Assembly: GCF_000005505.3 (NCBI RefSeq)
Contig: NC_016134.3
Coordinates: 11,948,624 to 12,012,623, forward strand
From: Brachypodium distachyon
Taxonomy: Eukaryota; Streptophyta; Magnoliopsida; Poales; Poaceae
Direction: 5' to 3'
DNA length: 64,000 nucleotides
In this document: positions 35,158 through 47,400 of the stretch, piece after piece
How positions within the stretch are numbered: the first letter of the stretch is position 1
Layout: every line of letters starts with the position of its first letter
Program-made: the position numbers and the translations under genes
The notes under the pieces: model-generated
Seen by the model: only the letters and a program-made list of their open reading frames with translations
What the model was told of the DNA's origin: nothing
The model's database searches: none

Positions 35158-36550
35158 TTTATTCAATCTCAAAAATCATTACAAGAGTGCAGTGCTTCAG
35201 ATCATAGACACAAGAAATTACAAAATAATCCATATTGCTAAGAATTATAATGAAATCTCTTGAAAACATATTCTCCGTGGTAGCAATCTTTGCAGCACGA
35301 AATACTGCCCAGGCTTAGCCAAAAGACTGCGAATTAGACTGGAGCAACGATGTCGCCGCTCGTGCCCCTGCACGGACTTGACTACGTACCTTCAAAGGTT
35401 TCAGAAAGTCCCTTGATAACTCACCCATCTAAAAAGATGAGAAGCCGTGAGCGTTGAACGTACTTGGGCTGGGGATGATCCCATAAAAGTGCAGGTTGCG
35501 CGTCGAACCACATGATCTTCACCAAAACACCAGAGAAGCACTCCAAAGTTGCGGAAGATCAAACCAACAAAAGCATCATAACACACTAGCAAAAACTCAT
35601 CAAATCCATATGAACTTGGACAAATAACACAACTTGGACACGTAGATTACAGTTAATATCTCAACAAAATGGAGAGATGGGGATTGGGAATGACAAGAGT
35701 ATATATAATACCCAAAACAACAGTGGGGCAAACAAAGATCACAACACAGATTATTTATGTGAGAGTCATTATGATTAGAATACATCAGTATCACCAAATT
35801 AACCTTCACTAAATTAGAGGATAATACAGTGCGTAAGCAGGCTACAGATCGGCACACAATGACAATGGCAGCAGTTCCCTGGCTAGCAGCAAAATGAGTG
35901 CACATTGCAGTTATCATGAAAGTTGGTTATTCTGTGAACGTGGATGCAACTAGTTGCCGAAAAGATCAAAATGTGTGTTTTTCCCTTGTCGGAGACAAGC
36001 TAGTTAGGCTCGCTGCATGCAGGTATATATTGGCTTCAAAATGTGCAATCAGATAGCATGCAAGTGTAATAAGCCCGTGCAAAAATACCAAATGTGGGAC
36101 AGTGCTATTATACATCCTCAGATTTGATATTTTTACCCAGACCACAAATCAATGTATCTTTACATGAAAATGTATAGATATGTAGTATACATCTATACTA
36201 ACACTACAAGAAGCTGATTTGCATGAAGTTTTAACTATAGGGAGCACTGGATCCCGGGAGCCAAAAATCCGCGTCATGGATACATATATGATATATATAT
36301 ATACTCCAGACGACACATCATTAATAATCTCATTGACAACTTTCCAAACAATTACAAATATGGAAAAGTAGTCAAATTACAAGTGCATATGTAGTATGTA
36401 GTAGGAGGCACAACACATGACAAGCGTACATGCATATACACGGAACAAATTTCTTATTGGTCGAATAGCAGCAAATTGAAAAGAGAGAAACAAGATACAA
36501 ACTCCGAAATGGGGACCTATATTGTGTGTAGGCCGGCGAGATCCATCATC
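35158..36550. other. intergenic stretch without a recognisable gene
   Basis: On the minus strand 35592-35401 has an open frame of 63 residues (including FGVLLWCFGEDHVVRRA) followed by a 3'-UTR-like tail (TTGAATAAAG near 35163). It may be a gene or retroposon fragment but I cannot name it. The rest is AT-rich. Confidence 0.35.
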
Positions 36551-36874
36551 TCAGACGCTCGTAAGGGTCTCGCAGGTGGTTTTGCAGGCCGCCTGGCAAA
36601 CGCTGAGTACATTGTTGACGCATGCACTGTCAAGAGCCGGGAGCGGCGAGACGAGGCAGACAATCTGGCACATCGCCACCGAGAGGGTGTCGCAGCCGTT
36701 TCGGCATGTCGTACGGCACACGTTCTGGGCACTAGGACAGGCTAGCGGGCCGCCGCCGCCAGCCTGCTCCTTCGTCGGCCCAACAGGCAGCTGCTCGTAG
36801 CCCACGGCGGATTGCACCACCAGCATGGCGACGCACACGGCGGCGGCCATCTTAAGAACAAAGGCGGCAGCCAT
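36551..36874 (-). CDS. secreted ten-cysteine peptide (intact paralogue D)
   Basis: It encodes a 107-residue precursor on the minus strand, in one exon, starting at ttcaATGGct. Residues 1-25 form a signal peptide (MAAAFVLKMAAAVCVAMLVV...), followed by a short Gly-rich linker (KEQAGGGGPL) and ten cysteines spaced 6-3-3-7-3-11-7-3-3. The framework matches the 13480 and 27681 genes (6-3-3-8-4-13-7-3-3), while most other residues differ, so the cysteines are under constraint. Transcription would start from the TATA-like site at 36985-36992. Its right flank is the older, insertion-free version of the unit A flank. The function is unknown. The fold suggests a disulfide-stabilised secreted peptide, but no pore-forming, protease-inhibitor or thionin signature is evident. 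Confidence 0.83.
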   Translation of the reverse strand: MAAAFVLKMAAAVCVAMLVVQSAVGYEQLPVGPTKEQAGGGGPLACPSAQNVCRTTCRNGCDTLSVAMCQIVCLVSPLPALDSACVNNVLSVCQAACKTTCETLTSV

Positions 36875-36984
36875 TGAACCTTAATTAGATGGGGGCTACA
36901 AGATAAGTAGATAGTGCAAATAGGAGATCAGATCGATTAAGCTAGATGCGTTGTGCGTGCCCATAAGAAGACGCAGGGCGATGC

Positions 36985-36992
36985 TCTTTTGT
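36985..36992 (-). promoter_or_regulatory. TATA-like site of paralogue D
   Basis: Minus strand TACAAAAG, followed by AGCATCGCCCTGCGTC. The downstream GCATCGCCCTGC is shared with the unit A gene. The distance to the ATG (111 bp) is close to that in unit A (103 bp). Confidence 0.6.
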
Positions 36993-37109
36993 AGGCAGCA
37001 AAACGCGAGAGAAATAAGCTATCTAGCTTGGCTAGGCGCAAGCCACCAGCTGCATACTTAATAATGGGGGTGCCTTTTTTCAAACTGAATTATGGAGTGC
37101 GCCATATTG

Positions 37110-38715
37110 TTGCGTACTTCATTCTTTTAATAATTGGAACTTACTTGCTTCGCATGCACCCACGTACATACAATCTTCTGTGATAACGACTTGTCGATCG
37201 TGCACGCTTGTAAATTGTACTAGCAGGAACAGGGATTCGTGTTGCACTCTCTTTTTTGGGGTCAGAAAAGGTAAGCTCGAAAATGCAAATTCTAGGGAGT
37301 CCTGCACGAAATGTATCATCCAGATGCCGGATGCTGCATGCATGCGGCGTATCCATGCACGCTATATAGGTAGTTTAAAATATGATGGTTGACAACAAGC
37401 TGTATATATAGAGGTTGGTTAACGTACGTGATCGTGCGATATACGATCCCAAGACTACTACTATTAGAAGTTGGTCAAACGTGTAAGTATGCTAATTGAT
37501 TTCAACACTATCATAGTCTAGCTCTTACCTGCAGTCTCCAGTTTGCGCACCGACATGGAGAGATCTTTCAACCATATACTCCCTCTCTTACTTAAATTAC
37601 GGCTATATTGTTTCCTTTGACCTCGGTTTCGAAGAAGTTGATGGCTGGCCTGTCCTCGTCTTCTCAGATTCCCTCGCAGATGTTGAACTAGACCCACCAA
37701 CGACGGTCTCTTCTCTCATCTCTAGGTTAACAATGTGTACGTACTCACATCAAAATTGTCCTCGTGCCCAAATGTTTACCCACATTATGGCCAAAGACTC
37801 ACCATTATGTCATAGTACTTAGGCCACTCCTAATGCTAATCTCTTAGTACGGTATCTTAGACATTTTGTTGACATGGCACCTTCTTAATGATGATATTGT
37901 CTCTTATGCTAGCGACCGTCTCTTTACGCAAACCAACACAAAGTTATTAACTCTCTGTCACACACAAAGTTATTAAATAACTGCTACTTTAGATACCATC
38001 TTAACGGACATTACACTGGAGATATGGTTTCTTAGCATTTATTGTGGGCTAAGAGACATCACCTAAGAAACGATGCATTGTGAGTGGCCTTGGCTAGTTA
38101 AGTCTTGGTTTGACTACCAAGGTACTTTTCAAATTCCCTCAGTAAGTCCTTCAGTGTTAGTTTTGCTACGTCTACAGTCAATCGATAGCGAAAGCTGTCG
38201 CTTACTCTGTTTTTACCATCGGACGGGGATTCAGTGCACCAACTGTGCCAAATCTTCAGAAGAAATCCAGAGGCAGCAGACCCCTATGTTTATTATCAGA
38301 AATTCCAAATTACTGGGCCGTTTCACATTGGATCCATATCGGAAACGGATCAAATTGAGACAGAGTATTCGATTTCTTGGTCTTCGGGGACCATAAAACG
38401 GTGCATTCATTGGGTTCCATCCTGGATCGCTTGCCCATCGTCGCCCACTGGTGCGGCCTGGGGTTAGGGTTTAGGGTTATTTTCGATCGATCACCGTCAG
38501 CTATTTCAATCACCTCCGTGCCCTCCACTCGTGTTCTTCCCCCTCCAAAAAAGAGGTGACGCAGTAGAACACGATCGGAGAGCCCGGAGGTGCAAGCTGC
38601 GATGACCGGACGGTAGAGAGGATGGCGGTGGTGGCGTGGTGGCCGAGCAAGAGAGTGGGGGTGGGGGGTGTGCCAAAATCGGGCTGGAAGGTTTTACTCC
38701 GGCTGCGCCAATGTC
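37110..38715. repeat. older, insertion-free relative of the unit A left flank
   Basis: Segments match 2786-3278, 9569-9900 and 10319-10640 in order. The unit A LINEs are absent: their target sites are single at 37749-37766 and 38298-38315. In turn it carries a MITE (37822-38089) that unit A lacks. No gene is visible. Confidence 0.8.
37822..38089. mobile_element. Tourist-like MITE, 268 bp
   Basis: Ends GGCCACTCCTAATGC and GCATTGTGAGTGGCC are inverted. They are flanked by TTA on the left and TTG on the right, a likely mutated 3-bp target duplication. The homologous sequence in unit A (near 9659-9680) is continuous without it. Confidence 0.65.
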
Positions 38716-39299
38716 GCTCGAGCCCCCTCGCGTCTCCACGGGCAGCCACCTCCATCACCGGGGCTACCCTTGCTGCAGTCGTCCGGCCTCCTCCAGCGCT
38801 GACGTCGCCCTCGCCGTGGATGTCCTCCTCCGGCGCCCTCGTCGCGGCCGTCCTCCAACGCCGACACCGCCCTCCCCGTGGCCGTCCTCCTCCTCAGCCC
38901 TCCTCTAGCTCGGCGCGGCCCTCACCGCAGCCGCCCTCCTCCAGCGCCGGCACTGCCCTCGTCGCGGCCGCTCCCCTCCAGCGTCGGTGCCGTCCTCGAC
39001 ATGTCCGCCCACCTCCACCGCTGGTGCCGCCCTCATCGCGGCCCCTTCCTCATAATCCTTCGCCGCCCTCCTCCGGCGGCTGCCGCTCTCTAAATCTTTT
39101 TTTCTCTCCTTATTGGATTGATGACGGAAGTGCCCCTTCTCCATGATAGTCCCACTAATTTTGAGTTGATACTCCACTTATCTAAGTTGGAGTAGTAGGG
39201 AGTAACAGTTTATCTAAGCCCTTAGGTTGAATAAATTAATGGACGGTTCATAATAATTTCAAGGTACCGTAGAACAGCTCATATAAGGCTCTTATTGAA
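38716..39299. other. GC-rich low-complexity DNA
   Basis: Long open frames on both strands (up to 174 codons) are caused by biased, Pro/Ala/Arg-rich composition without domain content. I do not call a gene. It resembles the GC-rich head of the LINE-like element at 3330-3640. Confidence 0.4.
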
Positions 39300-39315
39300 A
39301 TTTGTGCCACACTTT

Positions 39316-39521
39316 TTTTTACTGGAAACTGGAAGGGAGAAACCCTCCAGCAAATTTATTAAAAAGGAACCAAACTGTACAAGGCAAAGCAAGAAAACCT
39401 ACCTAGCTTACCTACAAAATTACAAATTATCTATGAATGTACAACAAGGAGTCAAGCCAAGCAATAAGCAACCGGACCACACCAGGCTTAACTCTATGCA
39501 CCAAGAGACATGTCATGGAAG
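39316..39521 (-). mobile_element. 5'-truncated retroposon tail, 206 bp
   Basis: A perfect 16-bp direct repeat, atttgtgccacacttt, flanks it (39300-39315 and 39522-39537), and a T run at its left end is a poly-A tail on the minus strand. The body reads like a LINE 3' end (AATAAATTTGCTGGAGGG on the minus strand). It has no coding capacity. Confidence 0.8.
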
Positions 39522-39537
39522 ATTTGTGCCACACTTT

Positions 39538-41428
39538 AATCAACAATTATTCAAACTATACTTAATATATGTATATAAAAGCTATACCATTAAAAAGAGT
39601 TTTTCAATACGAATCCAACAATATATCTTCTGTGCCGCAATAATCTCGTATTATCAATGTAATTTTTTGTCAAAATTTGTCATAAAATTCCACGTTATAA
39701 ACCCAAGCTAAGGAAGTAGGAGACTACTCGCATACTATTTCAAAACGCAACACATGTCTTTTTTTTTTGCGAGGGACTACCCTACGCGTGAAACTTGTTG
39801 CGTAAAAGGGCCGGGTGTACAAGCTTCGGGAGGATATCCTTTCTTTTTTGGTTGCGAAACTACTAAACTTTTACCATTCATGGACGTGCAAACCATGCAT
39901 AACATTCCAGTCCAAGTTTCTTGGAGCCAAGTCCTGCACGAAATGTAGCATACAAGTGCCAGCTGCATCGACGTGGCGTATCTTTAGTCCACTACACCCA
40001 TGATTTATTTGAAGCGCAATACTTTATTTATTTGATCCGTATATGCGTGCATGCCAGCTAGTTTAACATATGTCGATTGATTGCAGACTGCACGGGAGTC
40101 CGTGAACATATCTATTACTATATATTAAACGCGCTTTTCTCCTACTATTTATTAAATCAGAATTGGTGGCGATGGTACGGACACGGGCACGGCAGCGGTT
40201 GCAGTACGTCCCGCTCCCTTCTCTTATTAAATTGAAATTGGTGGTGATGATACGATATGACCGCTGTACGTCCCGCACCCTCCTCCCTGACCTTTCCCGA
40301 TCAACTCCTCTCCCGTATGTCAAACTTGCCGCTGCCTCGCTCGGTCGCCACTGCAGTTCAGCCCAGCACCCCCATCCCCCATCAGGCCCACCAACCCCAT
40401 CTCCCCTTCGGCCCATCTCCAACCTACGGCCTAGGCCACAGCCCAGCCCAGCTGCCCTGCAAACCATCAGTTGAATAAGCAGCCCAGCCCAGCTGCTCTG
40501 CAAACCTCTGTTGAATAAATACCCCGTCCGATGAACGTTTTGTTTTATTACCTGAAAATATTCTCATTTTGTGCCCACGTTCAGATTTCCTATTTACACG
40601 CCGCCAATTGCAAATCATGTAGTAACATAATCGCTTCAGCCGAGATTTTTTATTTTCCGTAGCAACCCACGGGCTTTGTTTGATAATTGATCAGATCACT
40701 GACATAGCTAACTGGTCGCAACCTCGCGGGACTGTATCATTGTCTAACCCTGACATGCGTCCAGCTGGTTCCTTAATCCACCATCACCTTGCAGCAAGAA
40801 AGAAGCAGGCACAGGGAATCAGCAACGCGATCGGCACGCATGGTCAGATCAAGTAAGTCGTAAAGTCTCCAATATGTGAATTTGTTGGAGTCCCTGCACT
40901 TATGTTTGGCCACCGCAACGGAGAGATCGATCGATATCTCTGCATTGAGGCGCACTTTCTACAAGATGCCATTGCATTTCAATCCTATCTAGGCATTCCG
41001 TAAATGCGACCCAAAATACATTCCACTAAATTTTTTCCAGCGAGATTTTTACTTTCAAAATCATCCATCGAGTTTTTTTTTTGACAGGAAGATCATCCAG
41101 CGAGTTGTTAGAACGCCTTAAATACATCAGGTTGAATTTGTTTTTCTTTATTTTCATCAACCTAATTCTTATTTCAACCATAACCCGTAGGCCCTTGTGC
41201 GTTCAGCCAACAGCTCGCATCGTCTAGACTGCAGGGCAGCGGCATTCTTGTGTATAACAAGAAAAACAAGCAGAAACGCGCATCTTGTGTTTCAAAAGGT
41301 TAAGACTGTCAAAGGCAAGTCAGAGAAGAGGCCTGGGGATGAAACATCTGAGAGCCCAAGGGCCTATGGTCTACAAAATATTTCCAGACAACAACATATG
41401 GTGCCAACTCCCGGCCTCTTTTACAAGA
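39538..41428. other. intergenic stretch
   Basis: No gene is seen. A GC-rich patch at 40150-40530 has open frames on both strands that look compositional. The rest is AT-rich. Confidence 0.4.
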
Positions 41429-44400
41429 TCAAAGGAACATGCCTTCGAGGAACTCATCGAAGCCTTCATCTTTGTCGTCCACATTCCTTGATGAAGCTCT
41501 TTTGCGATCTACACAATTTTGCGGCATTAGATTACATGCTAATGGCTATTATAATACATCACATATAAAGCTAATATTGGAAATATGCAAACATCTTGCA
41601 TACAACCAGCGGAAACTGAATCCTCTAACAAACTGACATGAGATATCATATGATACCAACTAGCCCAATTTAAACTACCCAGCGGCCTCATGCCCTTGCA
41701 TCAAAAACATGGGACCATATGGCCAGTAGACAGTGCACAATAATCTCCCAGGAAACAAACCCAGATAACATGCGCGCATAATAAAGCCCACCAGTGGAAT
41801 AGATTTCACCAAACTACTACATGCTAATACTATTTGAATTTAAACATCCATATTTGGGCAAATTTGAATCACTTAATATGATACGGAGGGAGTATATAAA
41901 TACAACACCTATGAAGTAAATACAAGCATTCTGTCTCCAAAAAAAAATAATACAATCTGCTATACCTTTTTTTCTTCTGCTATATTTCTCAGCCGATTCA
42001 TCATCTGTGGTATCTTCACTTTCCTCATCATGTTGTCTACAGTACATACAAGCATTCTGTCCTTGAGTAACTATCAGGTAAAAAAATACTAAGGGTGAAC
42101 AGGAAACTAGAGTAACCTTTTTCTCTTGTTTTCTTTCAAGTCCATTTCCTTTTCACCAGAAAGCTCTTTTTCTTTCACTCTCTCTTTTTCCCTCTTATAA
42201 GCAAGCTTTTCTGCACATCTTCCATAATATACAGTAATCAAGCTAAATAAATAATCAATTGAGAGCTTTCTTGAACAGAATGAAGGCAAGAGATCAAAAG
42301 TAAATAATGTGAGAGTACCACAACGTAAAGAGCATGATCTCAACGCAAATAAAATATCATAAATAGTTGATAGAAACTGGGTTTCCCATAATCCTAATTC
42401 TTAGTGGATTAGCTAACCTCTTGCAAGCTACCAACTTCACAAGAGCTTGTTTCTGCTCCCCTGCTTCAACATAAGAAAAGTTCACCTGGAAACAAAATTA
42501 TTGAAGAAATACAGAGAATAAAAAAAATTCAGAAATGAACAAAAGAACTTTATGTATGGTTGCACCAGCAACAAGATAGAAAGACTGAGCATACCTCATA
42601 GCTACCAAGCCCATTATTTTCGTTGCATTTCTTATTGCCACAGACAAACTGCCCTAAGTAAAAAAAAAAACTCGCTGGTCAAAGCCAAGGATATATAATG
42701 TTGACAAATAACTAACAAACCAAATTTAGAAGAATTGCCGGTTTAAGACTACTCTCTGTCATTGTTTAGCAGTTAAGCACAAGGAGGTGCATGTCAGAGG
42801 CTGAGACTTGCTGCTAAAAAATGACAGAGCAATCTAATAATATAACCAGAAGAAACTGCTAGCTTTGGGTAAACCCTTGAGCACATTTTCTCATAGTTTA
42901 ATCTTTTTATTCCTCATTTTAAGTATCAGATTTCCATCAAAACAATTTATCATAACTTATTAACAACTGGAACCTATACTTATTAAATTTCAGTCAACAG
43001 ACGAGAAATGCGAGAAATACCTTTTCCAGATATGACCTCTTTTTCTGTTCTCCATCTCAATCCAATCTGCGGAAGGAAAAAAGGCCTAAGAACTTGGAAG
43101 TTCATTTCCAAGAATAACACTAATGACTAGTGCTGATTATCAAATGATTTCATCAACGAAACAAGTAACTTGGACCTCTACCGAGTGAATGAGTGTGCCT
43201 GTCAGACCTTAAAATGTAAACAAAGGCAAGCTGGTAGGCGAGGTTTTTTGTGCAACAAAGAAGCACATTACACTGTGATGCAGTTCCATGACCAAAAAAC
43301 AAGAAAAAATAACATCTTAATAATGATGTCTGAGCACAGTCAAGCTTATGAATATGAAATAAACGCCATAACTGACTGGATGCTATTCTTTCTTTTTGAT
43401 AAAGGTCCTTGTAAAGGTCAAGGATAAGCATTTCTTGTATATGGCACTCAAAAGAAACCAGGACAGATTACAGAAAAGAACAACCACCATATACCCAATA
43501 AAAATACATGACTAACTAGCACATATAACTACAGAATCATAGCACCATACCTTGCCTTTTTTATATGCGGTCATGTCAGCAATACAATATCTACATCATG
43601 TTAAGTACTGTATGCATGGAATGCAATCTCCATGTAAGCATAAGCTGCATATCCTGGTTGCCAGGGACAATAAATCTACGAGAAGCATTTTAGTGATGAA
43701 CACAGAACAGAGTCAACCACTCAATCTAGATATCCCCTACCGCTTCATTTTCCCATTTTCAGAAATAGGACTTCAGAACTTCATAGACAGTTATTTTCAG
43801 GTTTGTGCCCTTCAAGAGATGGTACTGTGGTGCAGGAGATGAAGGACTTCATGCAATATTCATACAGATAGTTTTCCCTTCCAAATGACCATTCTGTACT
43901 GTTGGGAATAAACTTACAACATCCTCTTCACGAAATATATATTGATGCAGCAGATAATGGTCATATCCATATGCCTTATTCGGTTATTCCTTATTTCTAT
44001 ACTACCAGACTCTTATGCTTGCAACTATTATGGTTGCATAGTTGAGCTAGTTAACTTACTATATAAAGATCTGCACATGCTTGCATGCATGCAAGAAAAT
44101 TGTCTACAATACGAGGCTCCTTCACAAAAAGACGAGGATACTATTGTACACAATCATCTAAAATAATAGGCCATGTATTAAGGTTTCTAAGATAAAAGAA
44201 TTTAAGGACATCTACTAAAAAGGATACTCCTTAAAAAGCTTATCACAGTAACGCTTGACCAGCCTCTTTTCCCAGGTTGAATCCACATCATCTTCCTCAG
44301 AAAGAATGAATCTTTTACAGGTTTAAAGAAGGGGCTGAGAAGTATTCAACAAAATACATATACTATATACCATGACGAATGCTTAACAATGGACACTGCC

Positions 44401-47400
44401 CCGTAATGGTTCTTACCTGTATCCTTCTCTCAGTGTATCTTTATCAGTTTTAATTGGCAAGCTATGATCCAAATTCTTGTCATGGCCATAAAACCGAACT
44501 GTTGAGCACGTTAGTTTTTCTTTCAGTCGTGACATACATGACATCTATAATTCTATATCAACAAGAATAATAAAACAAATAACTCAAACTGCAATTATAG
44601 AAGTGTGACACCCAATATTTTTCAACAGTGGGGGAGTTTGCATTTCATCTCATTTAGTGGACCAGCATACATCAGATAACAGTTTATTTTCAACATGGAA
44701 TCCATTTTCCTAGTTTTCTATTCATACACTATTAGTAGATTTCTCTTATCTACATCAAGTATCCTGGTATTGAACCAATAGCAACTTAGTGATATGCCAG
44801 CCAAAGCAATTGCTAAACAACCCCAATAAAATCCAAGTCACTTGACTTCAGTTTGTACTGGTTAGACTATTTCAGAATAGTCATAATCCAATTAAAAGGA
44901 AACTGCCATTCACATATCAAAACTGTTCATTGGACTAGGTACAATAATTATGTCATTTCCCAAGAGAAAAGAATGTGTACTACGATCAGTTCCACATGGT
45001 AGGTGGCAAATTACACATATTATGTAGACATCCATAATCCATGTAGGGATGACAGTAGCCCCCAATTTTTTCTATATTAGAGGGGACTGTTCATCATCCA
45101 GTTGCTTTTGGAAACCAAGACTAAGCAAATAAATAGCTTATTATAAGCTACCACCCCAGTTTCCTTTTCAGTATTGCGCTGGAACTGGGTATCAAATTAT
45201 TGGGCTACAATCTTTTATCAACAGTTTCTTGTCCTGAGGAAGGTTCAAACCCTTTCCGGTACTTGGTATTTCTTTCTTGAAAGCTTCTCAGGGAGGAACG
45301 TGAGTTTCTACATCATTATAAGCAGCTTATGAGCACTTTCAAATTTCATGCTGGTGACCTCATGTCCAAGCTGTCAAGGGACAACTATCCACTCCGGGGA
45401 ACCCACAAGTTTCAACATCTTAAAACAGGCAGGTGCTGCAATCTTGAAGACGAGGCTGCCCTTTTCCACACCTAGCAGCTACCCCAGCTCCCCCTTCTGC
45501 AGCTGTAGCTACAGTATGTTCATCATCAAAGGATCAATACCCCAATTAGCTACATCAATGATGCCAGCCATCCCTCCTCTCCTTCCCTATAGCAGCTAGC
45601 CAGCTAAAAACCAGATCCAATCTTGGTACCTTCAATTGCTTCAATTATTTTTAAATATTTTAACATGGGTGCATGCTCAATTGTTGAAAGATGCACGCAT
45701 GTTTTGCAATCGTTGAGTCTCGATTTCAGCAAAATAAATGGGTAGTATCAAGACAGATGCTGCTTTTAGCAATACTGGTAGGTGTTTGAGCAGCTAATCC
45801 CTCTAAAGGACCTGGAAGATCTACATAGGAAGTGATTCTTTGGTCCATGATACTGCACCTGGCATTATACTACCAATTTATCTTCAGTGAAATCCTAAAG
45901 TTGATAATCGCAAATCAGGTGTGCAACTTCCACCATTGGTTAGCCACCTAACCTGAAATACCTAAAAGTAATTGAACAACAACAACTTTAGTTGCTCCAA
46001 TTATTTTTAAATATTTTAGGCTAGGTACGCTCAATAATAGAAAGATGCACGCATGATTTGCAATCGACGAGCCTCTGCCTCTCGGAGATTTCAGCAAAAA
46101 CAAATCGGTAGCATTAAGACAGATGCTAGAAGATCTACATATTGAGGGATTCTTTGATCGATGGTACTACACCTGGCATTATACTACTCCCTCCATCCAA
46201 ATTTATATGTGTGTTAGTTTTTTTATTTTTTGCCAATTTAGATGTCGCATTAGGTACTACTCAACGTATGCAGCCAACAACCTGCTCGGTTTCCTCTCCC
46301 CATAATTACTACTCCTGCGTGCACCGGCTTTCAAGCCTTTGCAGGGCCGCATGCAGAGAAGGCCATCGGCGCTGCCTGGTAAATGCATGCAGGACAATAA
46401 ATACGGCTTTCTTTGCACGTAGGTTAAGTCGATATGGGTCGCCCCAATTAATACCTGACCAGCATTTTTACACACGCCTGAGCCTTTCTTGGTATTCAAG
46501 TTGGAGCTAATACGACATGTAAACTGGGAAGTAGGGAGCACCATTTGCTTTCAGTGAAATCCTAAAGTTGATAAATCGCAAATCATGTGCTTATTTTCCA
46601 CCAGTTGGCTAGCTACTCAACTTGAAATATCTAAAAATATCTCTACAGGACGTGAAAGATCTACATAGCAAGGGGTTCTTTTGTCCATGATACTACACCT
46701 GGCATTATACTACCCATTTATCTACTGTGAATCCCTTAAAAGTTGAAAATCACAATTCATGTGTGCATCTTCCACCAATTCGCTATCCACACAACCTGAA
46801 ATATCTAAAAATAACTGAAACAACACTTTCCTTGTGTTTTGGACTCCCTTTTCCTCTCCCCTCCGTATAGCAGCTATCATAACTGGATCCAATCTTGATA
46901 GCTTTAGTTGCTCCAATTATTTTTAAATATTTCAGTTGGGTGGATGCTCAATTGTTTGAAAGATGCACACATGATTTGCGACCAACAAGCTTCTCAGAGA
47001 TTTAAGTGAAAACAAATGGGTAGCATTAACACAGATGCTAGAAGATCAACATATTGAGGGATTATTTGGTCAATGGTACTAAACCTGGCATTATACTGCC
47101 ATTTGACTTCAGTGAAATCCTGAAGTTGATAAATTGGCTAGCCACTCAACTTGAAATATCTAAAAATACCGAAACATTTAGCAAGATTATATCCGCCTTC
47201 TTTTGGCTGCTGCTGGTGGGTAAGCCCAAAACCAGAAAGGCCCGCCTGGATTGTTGGATTATGGCCACTACCAGTGTATAACTGGAGATGGAAAATTTCG
47301 TGACCAGGGCCTCAAACCCCGCTTGGATCATTGTTTCTGTTTTAGTGTTACAGTACAGGCCAGGGGATGCCCTATCTAGTATCCACCCGGGTTCCCTGGT

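Noticed and set aside
13480..36874. Assignment of the cysteine-rich peptides to thionins, defensins or lipid transfer proteins
   Set aside because: The spacing of ten cysteines with two C-x3-C-x3-C clusters does not fit the CC-containing thionin, gamma-core defensin or C-xn-CC-C-x-C transfer protein patterns.
38622..39146. 174-codon frame in GC-rich DNA
   Set aside because: Low-complexity Pro/Ser/Ala/Arg with equally long frames on the other strand and no domain.
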